A program made the translations under genes and the position numbers. Shown piece by piece: positions 42,018 through 51,081 of a stretch of DNA of 64,000 nt; position 1 is the stretch's first letter, and every line of letters begins with the position of its first letter. The DNA is taken from contig NZ_JAARML010000001.1 of the NCBI RefSeq assembly GCF_011759375.1, positions 1,550,001 to 1,614,000 on the forward strand, read 5' to 3'. Origin of the DNA: Paraflavitalea devenefica. GTDB lineage: Bacteria > Bacteroidota > Bacteroidia > Chitinophagales > Chitinophagaceae. The notes under the pieces are model-generated. The model had not been told where the DNA came from. It was given only the letters and a program-made list of their open reading frames with translations, and ran no database searches.

Positions 42018-42080
42018 GCAGTGAGATTTAATGCAAGAATACGGAATTCAGCATACAGAAGCCAGAATAATACAGGGCGG

Positions 42081-42731
42081 CTATATGTCTATGTCCAGGT
42101 CAAAGGCGGAAAGATTACGGAAATGGCCGTTGAGTTTCACTTTTTCCTTGAGCTGTTCCATTTCCATGAGCATAGGGAGTACTTTCTGCAGGTGTCGTTT
42201 GAGGTATTCCTGGCGTTGCAGTTCTTTCAGTAGTCCCAATACTTCATATTCTTCTTCCAATGATAGGCCGGCATGGTGGGCAACGTCATAAGCTTGTAAT
42301 TGCTCGTCAGGCTTTTTGAAATCTTTGCTGATGTTGAGCAGGCGATGTAATTCCTTTACGCCATTGATTACTTTCTGCATAAGCTGGCGGTTAGCGGCTT
42401 CTTCTTCATTTTCAGGATAGTTGACAATAGCGCCGCTGTATAGTTTTTCGGGAACGGCATTGATGACCTCGAGTATCCGGAACACTTTCAAGCCTTGGGT
42501 TTTTACATCCATTTCCCCGTTTTCGTAGGTCTGTACAATATCGGTAAGCTGAACGAGGGTTCCCATTTCCTGTAAGCGATTGTTTACCACAGCAGGTATG
42601 CCAAAAGGCTTTTTGCTTTCAAAGCATTCACTGATCAGTTGTTTATACCGCGGTTCAAAGATGTGCAGGTGCACTTTTTCGCCGGGAAACACCACTATGC
42701 CCAATGGAAATATCGGAATGAAATTGGTCAT
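42081..42731 (-). CDS. LON peptidase substrate-binding domain protein
   Basis: A 216-residue protein with the Lon N-terminal (PUA-like) fold alone: FIPIFPLGIVVFPGEKVHLHIFEPRYKQLI, then LVQLTDIVQTYENGEMDVKTQG and a helical C-terminus (KELHRLLNISKDFKKPDEQL). It lacks the ATPase and protease parts of Lon, so it is the stand-alone family, whose function is unknown. Lies upstream of coaX on the same strand. Confidence 0.9.
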   Translation of the reverse strand: MTNFIPIFPLGIVVFPGEKVHLHIFEPRYKQLISECFESKKPFGIPAVVNNRLQEMGTLVQLTDIVQTYENGEMDVKTQGLKVFRILEVINAVPEKLYSGAIVNYPENEEEAANRQLMQKVINGVKELHRLLNISKDFKKPDEQLQAYDVAHHAGLSLEEEYEVLGLLKELQRQEYLKRHLQKVLPMLMEMEQLKEKVKLNGHFRNLSAFDLDIDI

Positions 42732-42910
42732 GTTTTTATGCTACTTTTCTCAGAAATACAAATATAAAATAAACCGGGGGGAATGCAGTAGTCGCGTAAC
42801 TATAACACTTTGTGAAGGTTTTAAGCCAGGATTGACGGATGTTAATATAAATATGCCGGCCGGTGCAGTGTTGATTTTTTTTGCTACTATTGGTGCTTAG
42901 TTTGGACAAT

Positions 42911-44188
42911 ATGAACCCCGATCATGGCGCTTTTAGGTTTGATAAGAAATTGTTTCTACTCATTTCATTGCTGCTTACAGTTATTACGATCCCGCTGGAG
43001 AATAACTGGAATAGCTGGGCTATTTTTTATTTTGTATTTGCAGGATTAATCCAGGCGCCTATAAAGGAGCATTTTAAAAAATTATGGCAGCATCGTTATT
43101 GGATGATTGCCGTAGGCTTCTTTTTTTGGTTGGCTGCTACCTGGTTGTGGGATAGCCACGAGGCTGTTTTTATTAAGGTAATTGAAAGCTATGGAGCTTT
43201 TTTATCCCTGCCTATTATTTTTACGATTATTCCCAGGCTTACCTGGCGCGACATAGCGATCCTGTGTTATGTCTTTGTTGCAACCATTATTGTGGTATGT
43301 GTGGTATGCCTGGTAAGCGCCTACCTGGAATACCAGGTAACCCATGATGAATTTGTATTCTCGTACCATTATTTGAGTTACCAGGCAGGGTTGAATGCCA
43401 TTTTTCTATCCAACTATTGCCTGGCAAGCATCATATGGCTTTTATATTTCAATTTTATTAATAAGGTAAACAGCCCTTTCAGGATACCCGCTGCAGGGGT
43501 CATTCTTTTGTGCCTGTTCTTTTTCGGCATGATCCTGTTGTTGTCTTCTAAGCTGGTGATCTTCCTCACAGTTATAACACTCCTGTATTTCATAGTGCGT
43601 ATAAGTATTACAAGGGTTAAAAATCTTCTTGTTGGCTTTGTTCTGGCGGCGGTGGTGGTGGTATCGGCAGCCTGGATGATGAATAATGTTGCCTATATAA
43701 AATTCAGGATGAGGTCTATGGAGCTAAAAATGTATTCAGGGTCAGCAGATGACCAGAATGGTTTGGCTGCGCGGCTGCTTATTTGGGATTCGGCACTGGA
43801 GCTGATCAGGGAAAAGCCTGTGATAGGTTACGGGCTGGTACAATCAAAGGAGGAGTTAATAGAGAAGTACCAGGAAAAAGGTTTCCAGATTGGTGTGAAG
43901 GAAAGATACAATGTTCATAATCAATACCTGGAATCTATGCTGAGTGCGGGTATTATAGGCTTGCTGCTTTTTATAGGCTTGCTGTTTTATCCGCTGCGGG
44001 CAGCCTGTAAGGAGAGAAAGTTATTGCTGCTACTGGTGGTACTGCATTATATGCTGCAATCCTTTGTCGAATCTACGCTGACTGTGCAGCAGGAACTGAT
44101 CTTTTTCTGGTTCTTTATATGGTTGTTTTATTTTCACTTACCGCCAGCCGGTCAGCCTGCCGCTACAATTTCTGAAAAGCAGCAGTGA
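42911..44188 (+). CDS. O-antigen ligase family membrane protein
   Basis: A 425-residue inner-membrane protein with about 10-12 transmembrane helices. The Wzy_C/WaaL signature lies near residues 290-370: RLLIWDSALELIREKPVIGYG and YNVHNQYLESMLSAGIIGLLLFIGLL. Such proteins join or polymerise O-antigen on lipid carriers. ATG 42911 is preferred to the upstream TTG 42881. It converges on a glycosyltransferase gene, overlapping it by 26 bases. Confidence 0.85.
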   Translation: MNPDHGAFRFDKKLFLLISLLLTVITIPLENNWNSWAIFYFVFAGLIQAPIKEHFKKLWQHRYWMIAVGFFFWLAATWLWDSHEAVFIKVIESYGAFLSLPIIFTIIPRLTWRDIAILCYVFVATIIVVCVVCLVSAYLEYQVTHDEFVFSYHYLSYQAGLNAIFLSNYCLASIIWLLYFNFINKVNSPFRIPAAGVILLCLFFFGMILLLSSKLVIFLTVITLLYFIVRISITRVKNLLVGFVLAAVVVVSAAWMMNNVAYIKFRMRSMELKMYSGSADDQNGLAARLLIWDSALELIREKPVIGYGLVQSKEELIEKYQEKGFQIGVKERYNVHNQYLESMLSAGIIGLLLFIGLLFYPLRAACKERKLLLLLVVLHYMLQSFVESTLTVQQELIFFWFFIWLFYFHLPPAGQPAATISEKQQ

Positions 44189-45065
44189 CCCTTTTAAGCA
44201 GGTTTTTCCATCGTAAGGTAGTTGGCAGGGCCGGCTGTGTTAAAAGTCCCTGGTAGGGTTCACCCCGGAGCAGGTATTTTTTGGTGAAGGTGCTGGATGT
44301 CATGCGCCATTTGGCAATGAACATGTAGTAGCCTTTATTTTTCACCATTTTTTTGGTTGACTTGGAGCCAAAGTGATAAACGCGGCTTTGGGTGATGCCT
44401 TTGAATAAGCGGATACCGATTTGCCATAGCTTCATGGAAAAGTCCGGGTCGGAGTACATGCCCGGAGAAAACTCAATGCTATATCCGCCTGCCATGTCCC
44501 AGATATCTTTATGCACTACATTGGGTGGCCAGGTAGAGCCTTGCCAGTCGCTGCCGGGCAGTTGCCTGAATTCTTTTAAAAGCTGTTCTTCCCGGAATGA
44601 TTCGACACTGTCGCCATAGTTTTTTTCAATAGCACAGTTGCTGGAGGCCACGGGCTCAATGGCTGTGGAAGACAGGAAGAAGTAAGGGTGGCCTATGGCC
44701 GTAATCTCATCGGCCAGTATCTTATCCCATTCAGGGCAGGCATACATATCGTCATTCATGTATACGATGTAGTCTGTAGTGGCGATGCTTCTGCAATAGT
44801 TCAGCGCATAACAGATGCCGATGTTCTTTTCTGAATGGGTGTAATCAATATCGGGTTGGGCCTGTATCCAGGCGAGGCTGCCATCTACGCCTTCATTTAC
44901 GTGCACAATTACCTGGTGTGTATAGGTTGAATTTTTGCGTATGCTTTCAATACATAATTTGAGGTAGGGCAAGTTGTTCCAGGTAGGAATCAGGATAGAG
45001 AATTTTTTATTTGCTGGTGTCGTCCGTAAATGTTTGCTGATGCCACTTTCCATGAGCAGGTTCAA
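44163..45065 (-). CDS. Glycosyltransferase family 2
   Basis: A 300-residue GT-A enzyme that builds surface polysaccharide. The nucleotide-sugar fold starts at KFSILIPTWNNLPYLKLCIESI, with the DXD-like MNDDMYACPEW motif (~residue 105). The C-terminal part carries SKLYQIGIRLFKGITQSRVYHF-type residues and a basic tail. No signal or membrane helix. Donor and acceptor unknown. Its 3' end overlaps the ligase gene by 26 bases. Confidence 0.87.
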   Translation of the reverse strand: MNLLMESGISKHLRTTPANKKFSILIPTWNNLPYLKLCIESIRKNSTYTHQVIVHVNEGVDGSLAWIQAQPDIDYTHSEKNIGICYALNYCRSIATTDYIVYMNDDMYACPEWDKILADEITAIGHPYFFLSSTAIEPVASSNCAIEKNYGDSVESFREEQLLKEFRQLPGSDWQGSTWPPNVVHKDIWDMAGGYSIEFSPGMYSDPDFSMKLWQIGIRLFKGITQSRVYHFGSKSTKKMVKNKGYYMFIAKWRMTSSTFTKKYLLRGEPYQGLLTQPALPTTLRWKNLLKRVTAAFQKL

Positions 45066-45156
45066 TTTATCAAAGAGATGCTGTAACTGAGTGGCAAATG
45101 TGAGAAATTATTTGGAAATAATGCAAATCAGAATAATTTTGGTCAAAACTGACCGA

Positions 45157-46056
45157 ATGAAGATTAGTGGTTTTTCTTATGTGCGGAATGGGTTTATTTA
45201 TGATTATCCTTTTCTTGAATCTATACAATCCATATTACCCATATGTGATGAGTTTATTATGGTGGTTGGAGATTCGGTAGATGGTACAAGGGAGGCCATT
45301 GAAGGACTGAACAGTCCCAAGATCAGGATCGTAGATAGTGTATGGAAAGAGGAAGACCGCGAGAAGGGATATATTTTTTCCCAGCAGGCCAATATTGGAT
45401 TAGCTCATGCTACCGGCGACTGGGCTTTTCATATACAGGCAGATGAGGTGGTGCATGAAAAAGACCTGCCGGGCATACGACAGGCACTGATTGATTATAA
45501 GGATGACGAGAGAGTGGAAGGTTTCCTGTTCCATTTTATCAATTTCTTTGGAGACTATAAGCACTATGGCCCCTCGCGGCGGTTTCATAATAAGGAAATA
45601 CGTATTATACGGAATAATCCCCATATCCGGTCGTACCGTGACTCACAGGGATTCAGGAAGTTTGAGCATCCCGGAAACCAACATGAGGAGAAAGGGAATA
45701 AGCTGCATGTGAAACAACTGGACGCTACTATTTTCCATTACAGTTATGTAAAGAACCCGGAACAGCAACTTAAAAAGCAACTTGAGTTTGTGAAGCGCTA
45801 TATTAAGGATGATGAAGCGCTGAATAAGTTTGCCGAAAGATGGAAGAACGGATTTAACTATAATAATATTGATATATTGGAGCCTTATACAGGACCTCAT
45901 CCTTCTGTGATGAAAAGCCGGATAGAAAAGCAGGATTGGGAGTTTAAGTATGACCGGCGTGAGAGCAATATGTCTTTTAAAGAGAAGCTGTTGTACTTTA
46001 TCCAAAAGAAGACGGGGAAACAGTTATTTACTTATAAGAATTACCGCATTATTTGA
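45157..46056 (+). CDS. Glycosyltransferase family 2 (WaaE/KdtX-like)
   Basis: A 299-residue glycosyltransferase from ATG 45157; the longer starts (GTG 45091, ATG 45121) add a poorly conserved extension. It opens MKISGFSYVRNGFIYDYPFL and has the GT2 strand-loop VVGDSVDGTREAI and the DXD-like IQADEVVHEKDL. The pattern resembles lipopolysaccharide core beta-1,4-glucosyltransferase WaaE/KdtX. A C-terminal basic tail follows. It overlaps the MeaB gene by four bases. Confidence 0.82.
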   Translation: MKISGFSYVRNGFIYDYPFLESIQSILPICDEFIMVVGDSVDGTREAIEGLNSPKIRIVDSVWKEEDREKGYIFSQQANIGLAHATGDWAFHIQADEVVHEKDLPGIRQALIDYKDDERVEGFLFHFINFFGDYKHYGPSRRFHNKEIRIIRNNPHIRSYRDSQGFRKFEHPGNQHEEKGNKLHVKQLDATIFHYSYVKNPEQQLKKQLEFVKRYIKDDEALNKFAERWKNGFNYNNIDILEPYTGPHPSVMKSRIEKQDWEFKYDRRESNMSFKEKLLYFIQKKTGKQLFTYKNYRII

Positions 46057-46991
46057 ATAATAAGCCTGATTTTGTTACTAACCGCACCAGTGTGCTTAAA
46101 CAGATAGCGCAGGATATTCTGCAAAAGAATATTAAATCGCTGGCGCGCGGTATTTCCTACATTGAAAATGAAGTGCCGGGATACGAATTGCTGCTGGAGT
46201 CGCTGCCTGCTGCTCCCGGCATTCCTGTTATTGGTATTACAGGTCCGCCCGGAGCGGGTAAAAGCACACTTGTTGACGCCCTGATCGGAGAATTGGTAAA
46301 GCGGCAAAAGACGGTAGCAGTGCTGTGTGTAGACCCTTCCTCGCCTTTTAATATGGGCGCCCTGCTGGGCGACCGGATACGTATGAGCGCCTGGTACCAA
46401 AACCCGCAGGTGTTTATCCGTAGTCTGGCCACGAGGGGCTCACTGGGTGGCTTGCATCCCAAAGTAATTGAGATCACTGATCTGCTGAAGCTGGCAGCTT
46501 TTGATTATATCATTGTGGAAACAGTGGGTGTGGGTCAAAGTGAAGTGGAAATAGCCGGTCTGGCCGATATAACGGTGGTGGTGCTGGTGCCTGAGGCAGG
46601 TGATGAGGTGCAAACGATGAAAGCCGGCCTGATGGAGATTGCAGATATTTTTGTGGTGAATAAAGCCGACAGGCCGGATGCTGAACTTTTTGCACGCAAC
46701 CTGCGATCGCTCCTGGTATCTGATGTGATAGCCGATGCAAAGCCTGTACCTGTTATTAAAACGGTGGCTTCTTCTAAAGAGGGTGTAGCCGAGTTGATGG
46801 AGATCATCGTGCAGGAAGGAGCAGACTGGCACAATAATAACAAAAAGATATGGCTGCTGGCCGAAAGAGCGTACGAACTGATTCAGCGAAAAAGAATGAA
46901 AGATGTAGATAAACATATACTGAAGGAAAGTATTGAAGCGCTGGTGAAGCAAGGTGATTTTAATTTATACAGGTTTATTCAGCAGTTTTAA
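46053..46991 (+). CDS. meaB: MeaB/ArgK family GTPase (TTG start)
   Basis: A 312-residue G3E-type GTPase that protects methylmalonyl-CoA mutase and helps load its cobalamin. Walker A GPPGAGKS is at ~64-71, Walker B/Mg region VETVGVGQSEVEIAG, and the NKAD guanine motif near ~198. The start is TTG at 46053, overlapping the preceding stop (TTGA); no other start precedes the GTPase core. No mutase gene is in the window, so its position between two polysaccharide genes is unexpected. Confidence 0.9.
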   Translation: MNNKPDFVTNRTSVLKQIAQDILQKNIKSLARGISYIENEVPGYELLLESLPAAPGIPVIGITGPPGAGKSTLVDALIGELVKRQKTVAVLCVDPSSPFNMGALLGDRIRMSAWYQNPQVFIRSLATRGSLGGLHPKVIEITDLLKLAAFDYIIVETVGVGQSEVEIAGLADITVVVLVPEAGDEVQTMKAGLMEIADIFVVNKADRPDAELFARNLRSLLVSDVIADAKPVPVIKTVASSKEGVAELMEIIVQEGADWHNNNKKIWLLAERAYELIQRKRMKDVDKHILKESIEALVKQGDFNLYRFIQQF

Positions 46992-47043
46992 GTCAAAATA
47001 TTATAGCTTAGCCTGGTTTTCGAAAAAATAAATATACCCTGAC

Positions 47044-47730
47044 ATGGATAGGCAGACAATTTTACAAGCCTTATTAAATCAAAAAAAATTAAAAAATTAC
47101 CTGGAGATAGGTGTGTTTAACGGTCATATTTTCTTCCGGATCAACAGTAATTTCAAAGTAGCGGTGGACCCCGATTTTCGTTTTGATACTTTGCGGAAGA
47201 TTGGCAAAACAATTCTTAATCCCTACAATATTTTTAATCAGTATTTCGAAAAGACCAGTGATGCTTTTTTTGAGGAGGACGCTGCCAGGGTTTTTGCTGA
47301 TAAAAAGATAGAGCTGTCTTTAATAGATGGCATGCATGAATATGCTTACGCTTTACGGGATATTGAAAATACACTCAGTTACCTGACGCCGAATGGTGTT
47401 ATTGTTATTCATGACTGTAATCCTTTAACAAAGGCAGCAGCCAGTTCTTTTGCTGAGTGGGAAGCCCGTAATTTTGCAGACACCTGGAATGGAGATGTAT
47501 GGAAAGCCATTCTTTACCTGCGTTCTGTAAGAAAGGACGTGAATGCGTTTGTGCTGGATTGTGACCATGGATTGGGAATAGTTACTTATGGCACACCTGA
47601 GCGGGGGTTGTCTTTTACGCCCGATCAGATAGCCCGTTTTACCTATGAAGATTTCAATAAGAACCGGGCTGAATGGTTAAACCTTAAGCCTGCCGATTAT
47701 TTCTATACCCATTTTGGATTAAGTAGATAG
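47044..47730 (+). CDS. Class I SAM-dependent methyltransferase (Methyltransf_24)
   Basis: A 228-residue protein with a Rossmann-like methyltransferase fold: YLEIGVFNGHIFFRINSNF (SAM loop), then KIELSLIDGMHEYAYALRDIEN and GVIVIHDCNPLTKAAA with the acidic HDC. The layout fits the Methyltransf_24 family often found in polysaccharide clusters. Substrate unknown; by context it may methylate a sugar of the surface glycan. Confidence 0.82.
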   Translation: MDRQTILQALLNQKKLKNYLEIGVFNGHIFFRINSNFKVAVDPDFRFDTLRKIGKTILNPYNIFNQYFEKTSDAFFEEDAARVFADKKIELSLIDGMHEYAYALRDIENTLSYLTPNGVIVIHDCNPLTKAAASSFAEWEARNFADTWNGDVWKAILYLRSVRKDVNAFVLDCDHGLGIVTYGTPERGLSFTPDQIARFTYEDFNKNRAEWLNLKPADYFYTHFGLSR

Positions 47731-47745
47731 ATCTTCAAGCATACT

Positions 47746-47803
47746 CTCCCTGCCGGCTATTGATCAGTAATAGCTTTTTTGAAGCATAATGACCGGCAGG
47801 GAG
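47746..47803 (+). terminator. Terminator nested in an 11-bp inverted repeat
   Basis: Inner stem GCTATT (47756-47761) / AATAGC (47769-47774) followed by six T is a terminator for the methyltransferase gene. It is enclosed by CTCCCTGCCGG (47746-47756) and CCGGCAGGGAG (47793-47803), a perfect 11-bp inverted repeat. Confidence 0.7.
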
Positions 47804-47933
47804 CTTGTTTTCATCCTGCACGGTCTGCTTCTGCCAGACCTTCTTGCCCCGCCATTTTTGTTAGCACTTCTATTGTTCACCGTTCTGATTTGTACGTTTA
47901 CCGAATTGGTTTTACCCAACCTGCCGGCGCGGG

Positions 47934-47941
47934 TAGTTTTG
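47934..47941 (+). promoter_or_regulatory. Candidate -7 element for the lipoprotein/LytS unit
   Basis: TAGTTTTG fits TAnnTTTG and lies 18 bases before ATG 47960. A TTG at 47906-47908 is 25 bases away, slightly too far. Confidence 0.35.
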
Positions 47942-47959
47942 ATCTATAAATTATAATTC

Positions 47960-48586
47960 ATGAAAAAAGTATTAACGGCTGCCATACTGGTTGCCATTGT
48001 CACACTGAGCGGATGCCTTTCTGCTGTGCATCCGCTCTTTACAGAAAAGGACCTGGAGTTTGATCCCAAATTGGTAGGTTCCTGGCGGGGAGGTCCTGAA
48101 GATGAGGTACTTACTTTCCAGCAGGGTACACCCGAAAGTTTTGCCAACCTGCCGGAAGGCTTGCAGCAGTTGGCCGGTAAGGCCTACGTACTTACGGTAA
48201 CCAGCCGGGAGACCGGCGAAGAGATGGCTAAATTTTATGCTTTCCTGGCACGTATCGGAAAACATGTGTACCTGGATTATTACCCTGCAGAAACAAAGGC
48301 ACAGAGGGGGCATCCTGAGTTCTACAAAAACAATTTTATGCCGATGCACAGCTTCTTCCGGTTACAACCTGGCAGAGACGGTAAGACGATCACCATCAGT
48401 CAATTTTCCGACAGTTACCTGCGTAAGCTGATCACCGAAAAGAAAATACGCATCCGGCATGAGGTAAGTTATACTGGCGATTATGTGATCACAGCACCCA
48501 CAGAAGAATTGCAGCAATATGTACTCAAATACAGTGATGTGGATGAAGCCTACAACGAGAATAAGACTTATAGCAGGATACAATAA
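47960..48586 (+). CDS. Lipoprotein, first of a paralogous pair
   Basis: A 208-residue lipoprotein (lipobox LSGC, Cys19) followed by LSAVHPLFTEKDLEFDPKLV, then GSWRGGPEDEVLTFQ. The motif HPLxT...D..LxGxW is shared with the next gene, as is the C-terminal layout (YVITAPTEELQQYVLKYSDV vs FLITASSFELKQFLEKYGHD). No family could be named; beta-rich overall. Both lie directly before the LytS/LytTR genes and may be co-transcribed with them. Confidence 0.72.
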   Translation: MKKVLTAAILVAIVTLSGCLSAVHPLFTEKDLEFDPKLVGSWRGGPEDEVLTFQQGTPESFANLPEGLQQLAGKAYVLTVTSRETGEEMAKFYAFLARIGKHVYLDYYPAETKAQRGHPEFYKNNFMPMHSFFRLQPGRDGKTITISQFSDSYLRKLITEKKIRIRHEVSYTGDYVITAPTEELQQYVLKYSDVDEAYNENKTYSRIQ

Positions 48587-48605
48587 CTACCCTAAACTTT
48601 TTTAT

Positions 48606-49274
48606 ATGCAAAAGATATTAATGCTGATTATTAGTGTAACGTTTATACTGGCCCAACCGGCCTGTGTTACCAGCCTTCAACCATTGGCGACTCCTGGCAC
48701 CATGATTATGGATAAACGATTATCCGGGGAATGGAACGACGGAAAAACGGCGATGAGCATCCAACCCCTCGTTGAAAGCAATATTCTGAGAGAGGATGAC
48801 GGAAGCAGAAAACTGCCACTGGGAGAAACGGAAGAAGAGATAGCTTTTAACTCAAAAACCTATCTCATTACGATTAAGCAAAAGGACATAGACTATTTAA
48901 TGATAGGCGCCCTTAGTAAGATCAATGACCAGCTTTTTGTAGATATCATGTCATTGGGGGGAAAACATCCCCAAAAACCGGAAGAGAAAGGTACAGTATT
49001 CGAATTCTCGGAGAACTACCTGCGCACCTTTAGTATTGCGAAGCTCGAATTCGCAGGCGATAGCCAAGTTGTCATTAAATACCTTAACGGAGATTTCATA
49101 AAAGAACAGGTGAGTAAGGGCAATCTCCGGCTAAAGCATGAAAAAGATAACCTGTTCGATTCATTCCTGATCACTGCTTCTTCCTTTGAGTTAAAGCAGT
49201 TTCTGGAAAAGTATGGCCATGACGAAAGGTTATATTTGAAAGAAAAATCAACCATTTTAACCAGAAAAGGATAA
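48606..49274 (+). CDS. Lipoprotein, second of a paralogous pair
   Basis: A 222-residue paralogue from ATG 48606 (an in-frame ATG at 48519 would lie inside the preceding gene). Lipobox QPAC (Cys20), then VTSLQPLATPGTMIMDKRLS and GEWNDGKTAMSIQPL. The domain aligns along its length with the first copy, with little identity left, so the duplication is old. The gene is 20 bases past the first copy and 3 bases before lytS. Confidence 0.72.
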   Translation: MQKILMLIISVTFILAQPACVTSLQPLATPGTMIMDKRLSGEWNDGKTAMSIQPLVESNILREDDGSRKLPLGETEEEIAFNSKTYLITIKQKDIDYLMIGALSKINDQLFVDIMSLGGKHPQKPEEKGTVFEFSENYLRTFSIAKLEFAGDSQVVIKYLNGDFIKEQVSKGNLRLKHEKDNLFDSFLITASSFELKQFLEKYGHDERLYLKEKSTILTRKG

Positions 49275-49277
49275 TGC

Positions 49278-50324
49278 ATGATGATGAATAAAGGCCGTTG
49301 GTTATATCATCCCCTGTTCCGGTTATTACAGCACCTGGTTTTCTGGGTGCTGTCTTACGTGGTATTTGTGCAACTTTTTAAAACGGGCATACGTCCAGAA
49401 AAGATAGATTATATTTATTCGGGCCTGTTCCATGGTACTCTTATTCCGGCTGCATATATTAACCTGGGATGGCTGCTGCCCCGGCTGGCCAATTACCGCC
49501 GCTGGGGTTGGTATGTGCCGGCTGTTGTGCTGTTAGTGGTATTGTTCAGTTGGTTGAATTATTCATTCTTCCAAAATTGGTCGAAGTATATACTGCCCGA
49601 TTATTTTTTTATTTCCTATTTCACGGTATGGGAAGTGAGCCTTTTTTTTGTGGTATACCTGGCTATTACTTCCCTGCTGAAGTTGTCGCGGTCCTGGTTT
49701 GTGGTGAATGACCTGCAACGGCGCCTGCTGCAGATGGAAACAGAAAAGGTACAGGTAGAGCTGAAGGCTTTGAAAGCGCAGGTAAATCCGCATTTCTTTT
49801 TCAATACGCTGAATGGTATTTATTCCATGACGCTGGATAAAGATGAGCGGCTACCACAGACTATTTTGCAACTTTCGCACCTGATGCGGTATTTCCTGTA
49901 TGAATCCGGGGAAGATTTTGTGCCGCTGGAAAAGGAATGGCAGATCGTGGAAGATTATATTGCTTTGCAGCGTATACGTTCCAATGAGCAATTGCAATTG
50001 GAAAAGAAGGTGGAAGGGGAGATAGAACAGCAGCGCATAGCCCCGCTGTTATTGGTAACTTTCCTGGAAAACGCGTTTAAGCATGGCGCCAAAGGCAATA
50101 CGGGAGCCGTGAGCATACGACTGTTGTTGCAGGTATTGCCGGACATCATTCGCTTTGAAGTACAAAATACCCGTGGACAGGTAGATGAAGCTTACTCCCA
50201 CCATAAAGGTGTGGGGCTTGAAAATGTACGGCGGAGGTTGGAATTGCTGTATCCCGGAAAGCATGCATTACTGTTCCGCGAAACTGCCCATGATTTTATT
50301 GTAACCCTTGAACTGAAGGTATGA
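49278..50324 (+). CDS. LytS-family sensor histidine kinase
   Basis: A 348-residue membrane kinase of the PF06580 type. Four transmembrane helices fill ~residues 17-140, and the phosphoacceptor His172 lies in KAQVNPHFFFNTLNGIYSM. The HATPase part has LLVTFLENAFKHG (N box) and GVGLENVRRRLELLYPG. There is no extracellular sensor domain, so the membrane region itself may sense. Start could be any of the three ATGs at 49278-49284. It overlaps its regulator by four bases. Confidence 0.9.
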   Translation: MMMNKGRWLYHPLFRLLQHLVFWVLSYVVFVQLFKTGIRPEKIDYIYSGLFHGTLIPAAYINLGWLLPRLANYRRWGWYVPAVVLLVVLFSWLNYSFFQNWSKYILPDYFFISYFTVWEVSLFFVVYLAITSLLKLSRSWFVVNDLQRRLLQMETEKVQVELKALKAQVNPHFFFNTLNGIYSMTLDKDERLPQTILQLSHLMRYFLYESGEDFVPLEKEWQIVEDYIALQRIRSNEQLQLEKKVEGEIEQQRIAPLLLVTFLENAFKHGAKGNTGAVSIRLLLQVLPDIIRFEVQNTRGQVDEAYSHHKGVGLENVRRRLELLYPGKHALLFRETAHDFIVTLELKV

Positions 50325-51019
50325 GTACACTCTATCGCTGCCTGGTGGTGGAAGATGAACCACTGGCGCAAAATGTGCTGAAAAAATATATCGGGGAACA
50401 TCCCCTGCTGGAGCTGGCGGCTGTTTGCTCAGATGCTGTGGAAGCGCAGCAATGGCTGGCAAGGCAGCAGGCGGCTATTGTATTCCTGGATATCAATTTG
50501 CCGCGCTTATCGGGCATTAGCTTCTTAAAAAGCCTTTCCCGACCCCCGCTGGTCATCTTTACTACGGCCTATCCTGAGTTTGCTGCAGAAGGTTTTGAGC
50601 TGGATGCCATAGATTACCTGGTGAAGCCTTTTTCTTTTGAGCGTTTCCTCAAGGCCGTTAATAAAGCACTGGAGAAGCTGGAACGGAAAGAGTCAGGGAG
50701 CGCCTTGGCTGCTACTTCTATTTTTATTAAGGCGGATAAGAAAGTGTATAAGGTAAACCTGGCAGATATCCTGTATATAGAAGCGCTGGATGATTATGTG
50801 AAAGTGGTCACCACCCAGGGTCATTACCTGGTACATGATACGCTGAAGAGCCTGCAGGAGGAACTACCGGCAGAGCAGTTTATGCGGGTGCATAAGAGTT
50901 ATATCATAGCCAGTAATAAGATCGTATTTATTGAAGGCAATTATGTCAAGATCGGGGAAAAGGATATCCCGATAGGGGCTTCTTACCGGGAAGCCGTATT
51001 TGCGCGGCTGAAAATCTGA
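50321..51019 (+). CDS. LytTR-family response regulator
   Basis: A 232-residue regulator with a receiver domain (~1-115: phosphoacceptor Asp57 in VFLDINLPRLSG, Thr81/82 and Lys102) and a C-terminal LytTR DNA-binding domain (ADILYIEALDDYVKVVTTQG and VHKSYIIASNKIV). It pairs with the LytS-like kinase, overlapping it by four bases. Target genes not visible in the window. A terminator-like hairpin follows at 51028. Confidence 0.92.
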   Translation: MSTLYRCLVVEDEPLAQNVLKKYIGEHPLLELAAVCSDAVEAQQWLARQQAAIVFLDINLPRLSGISFLKSLSRPPLVIFTTAYPEFAAEGFELDAIDYLVKPFSFERFLKAVNKALEKLERKESGSALAATSIFIKADKKVYKVNLADILYIEALDDYVKVVTTQGHYLVHDTLKSLQEELPAEQFMRVHKSYIIASNKIVFIEGNYVKIGEKDIPIGASYREAVFARLKI

Positions 51020-51027
51020 AGTCTGGG

Positions 51028-51054
51028 CCGGAAGTCGGAAAGTCCGGTTTTTTT
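51028..51054 (+). terminator. Likely terminator after the LytTR regulator
   Basis: CCGGA (51028-51032) and TCCGG (51043-51047) with a ten-base loop, followed by seven T (51048-51054). Confidence 0.65.
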
Positions 51055-51081
51055 GGCTTTCTTTGCAGTTTTATTTTAGCT

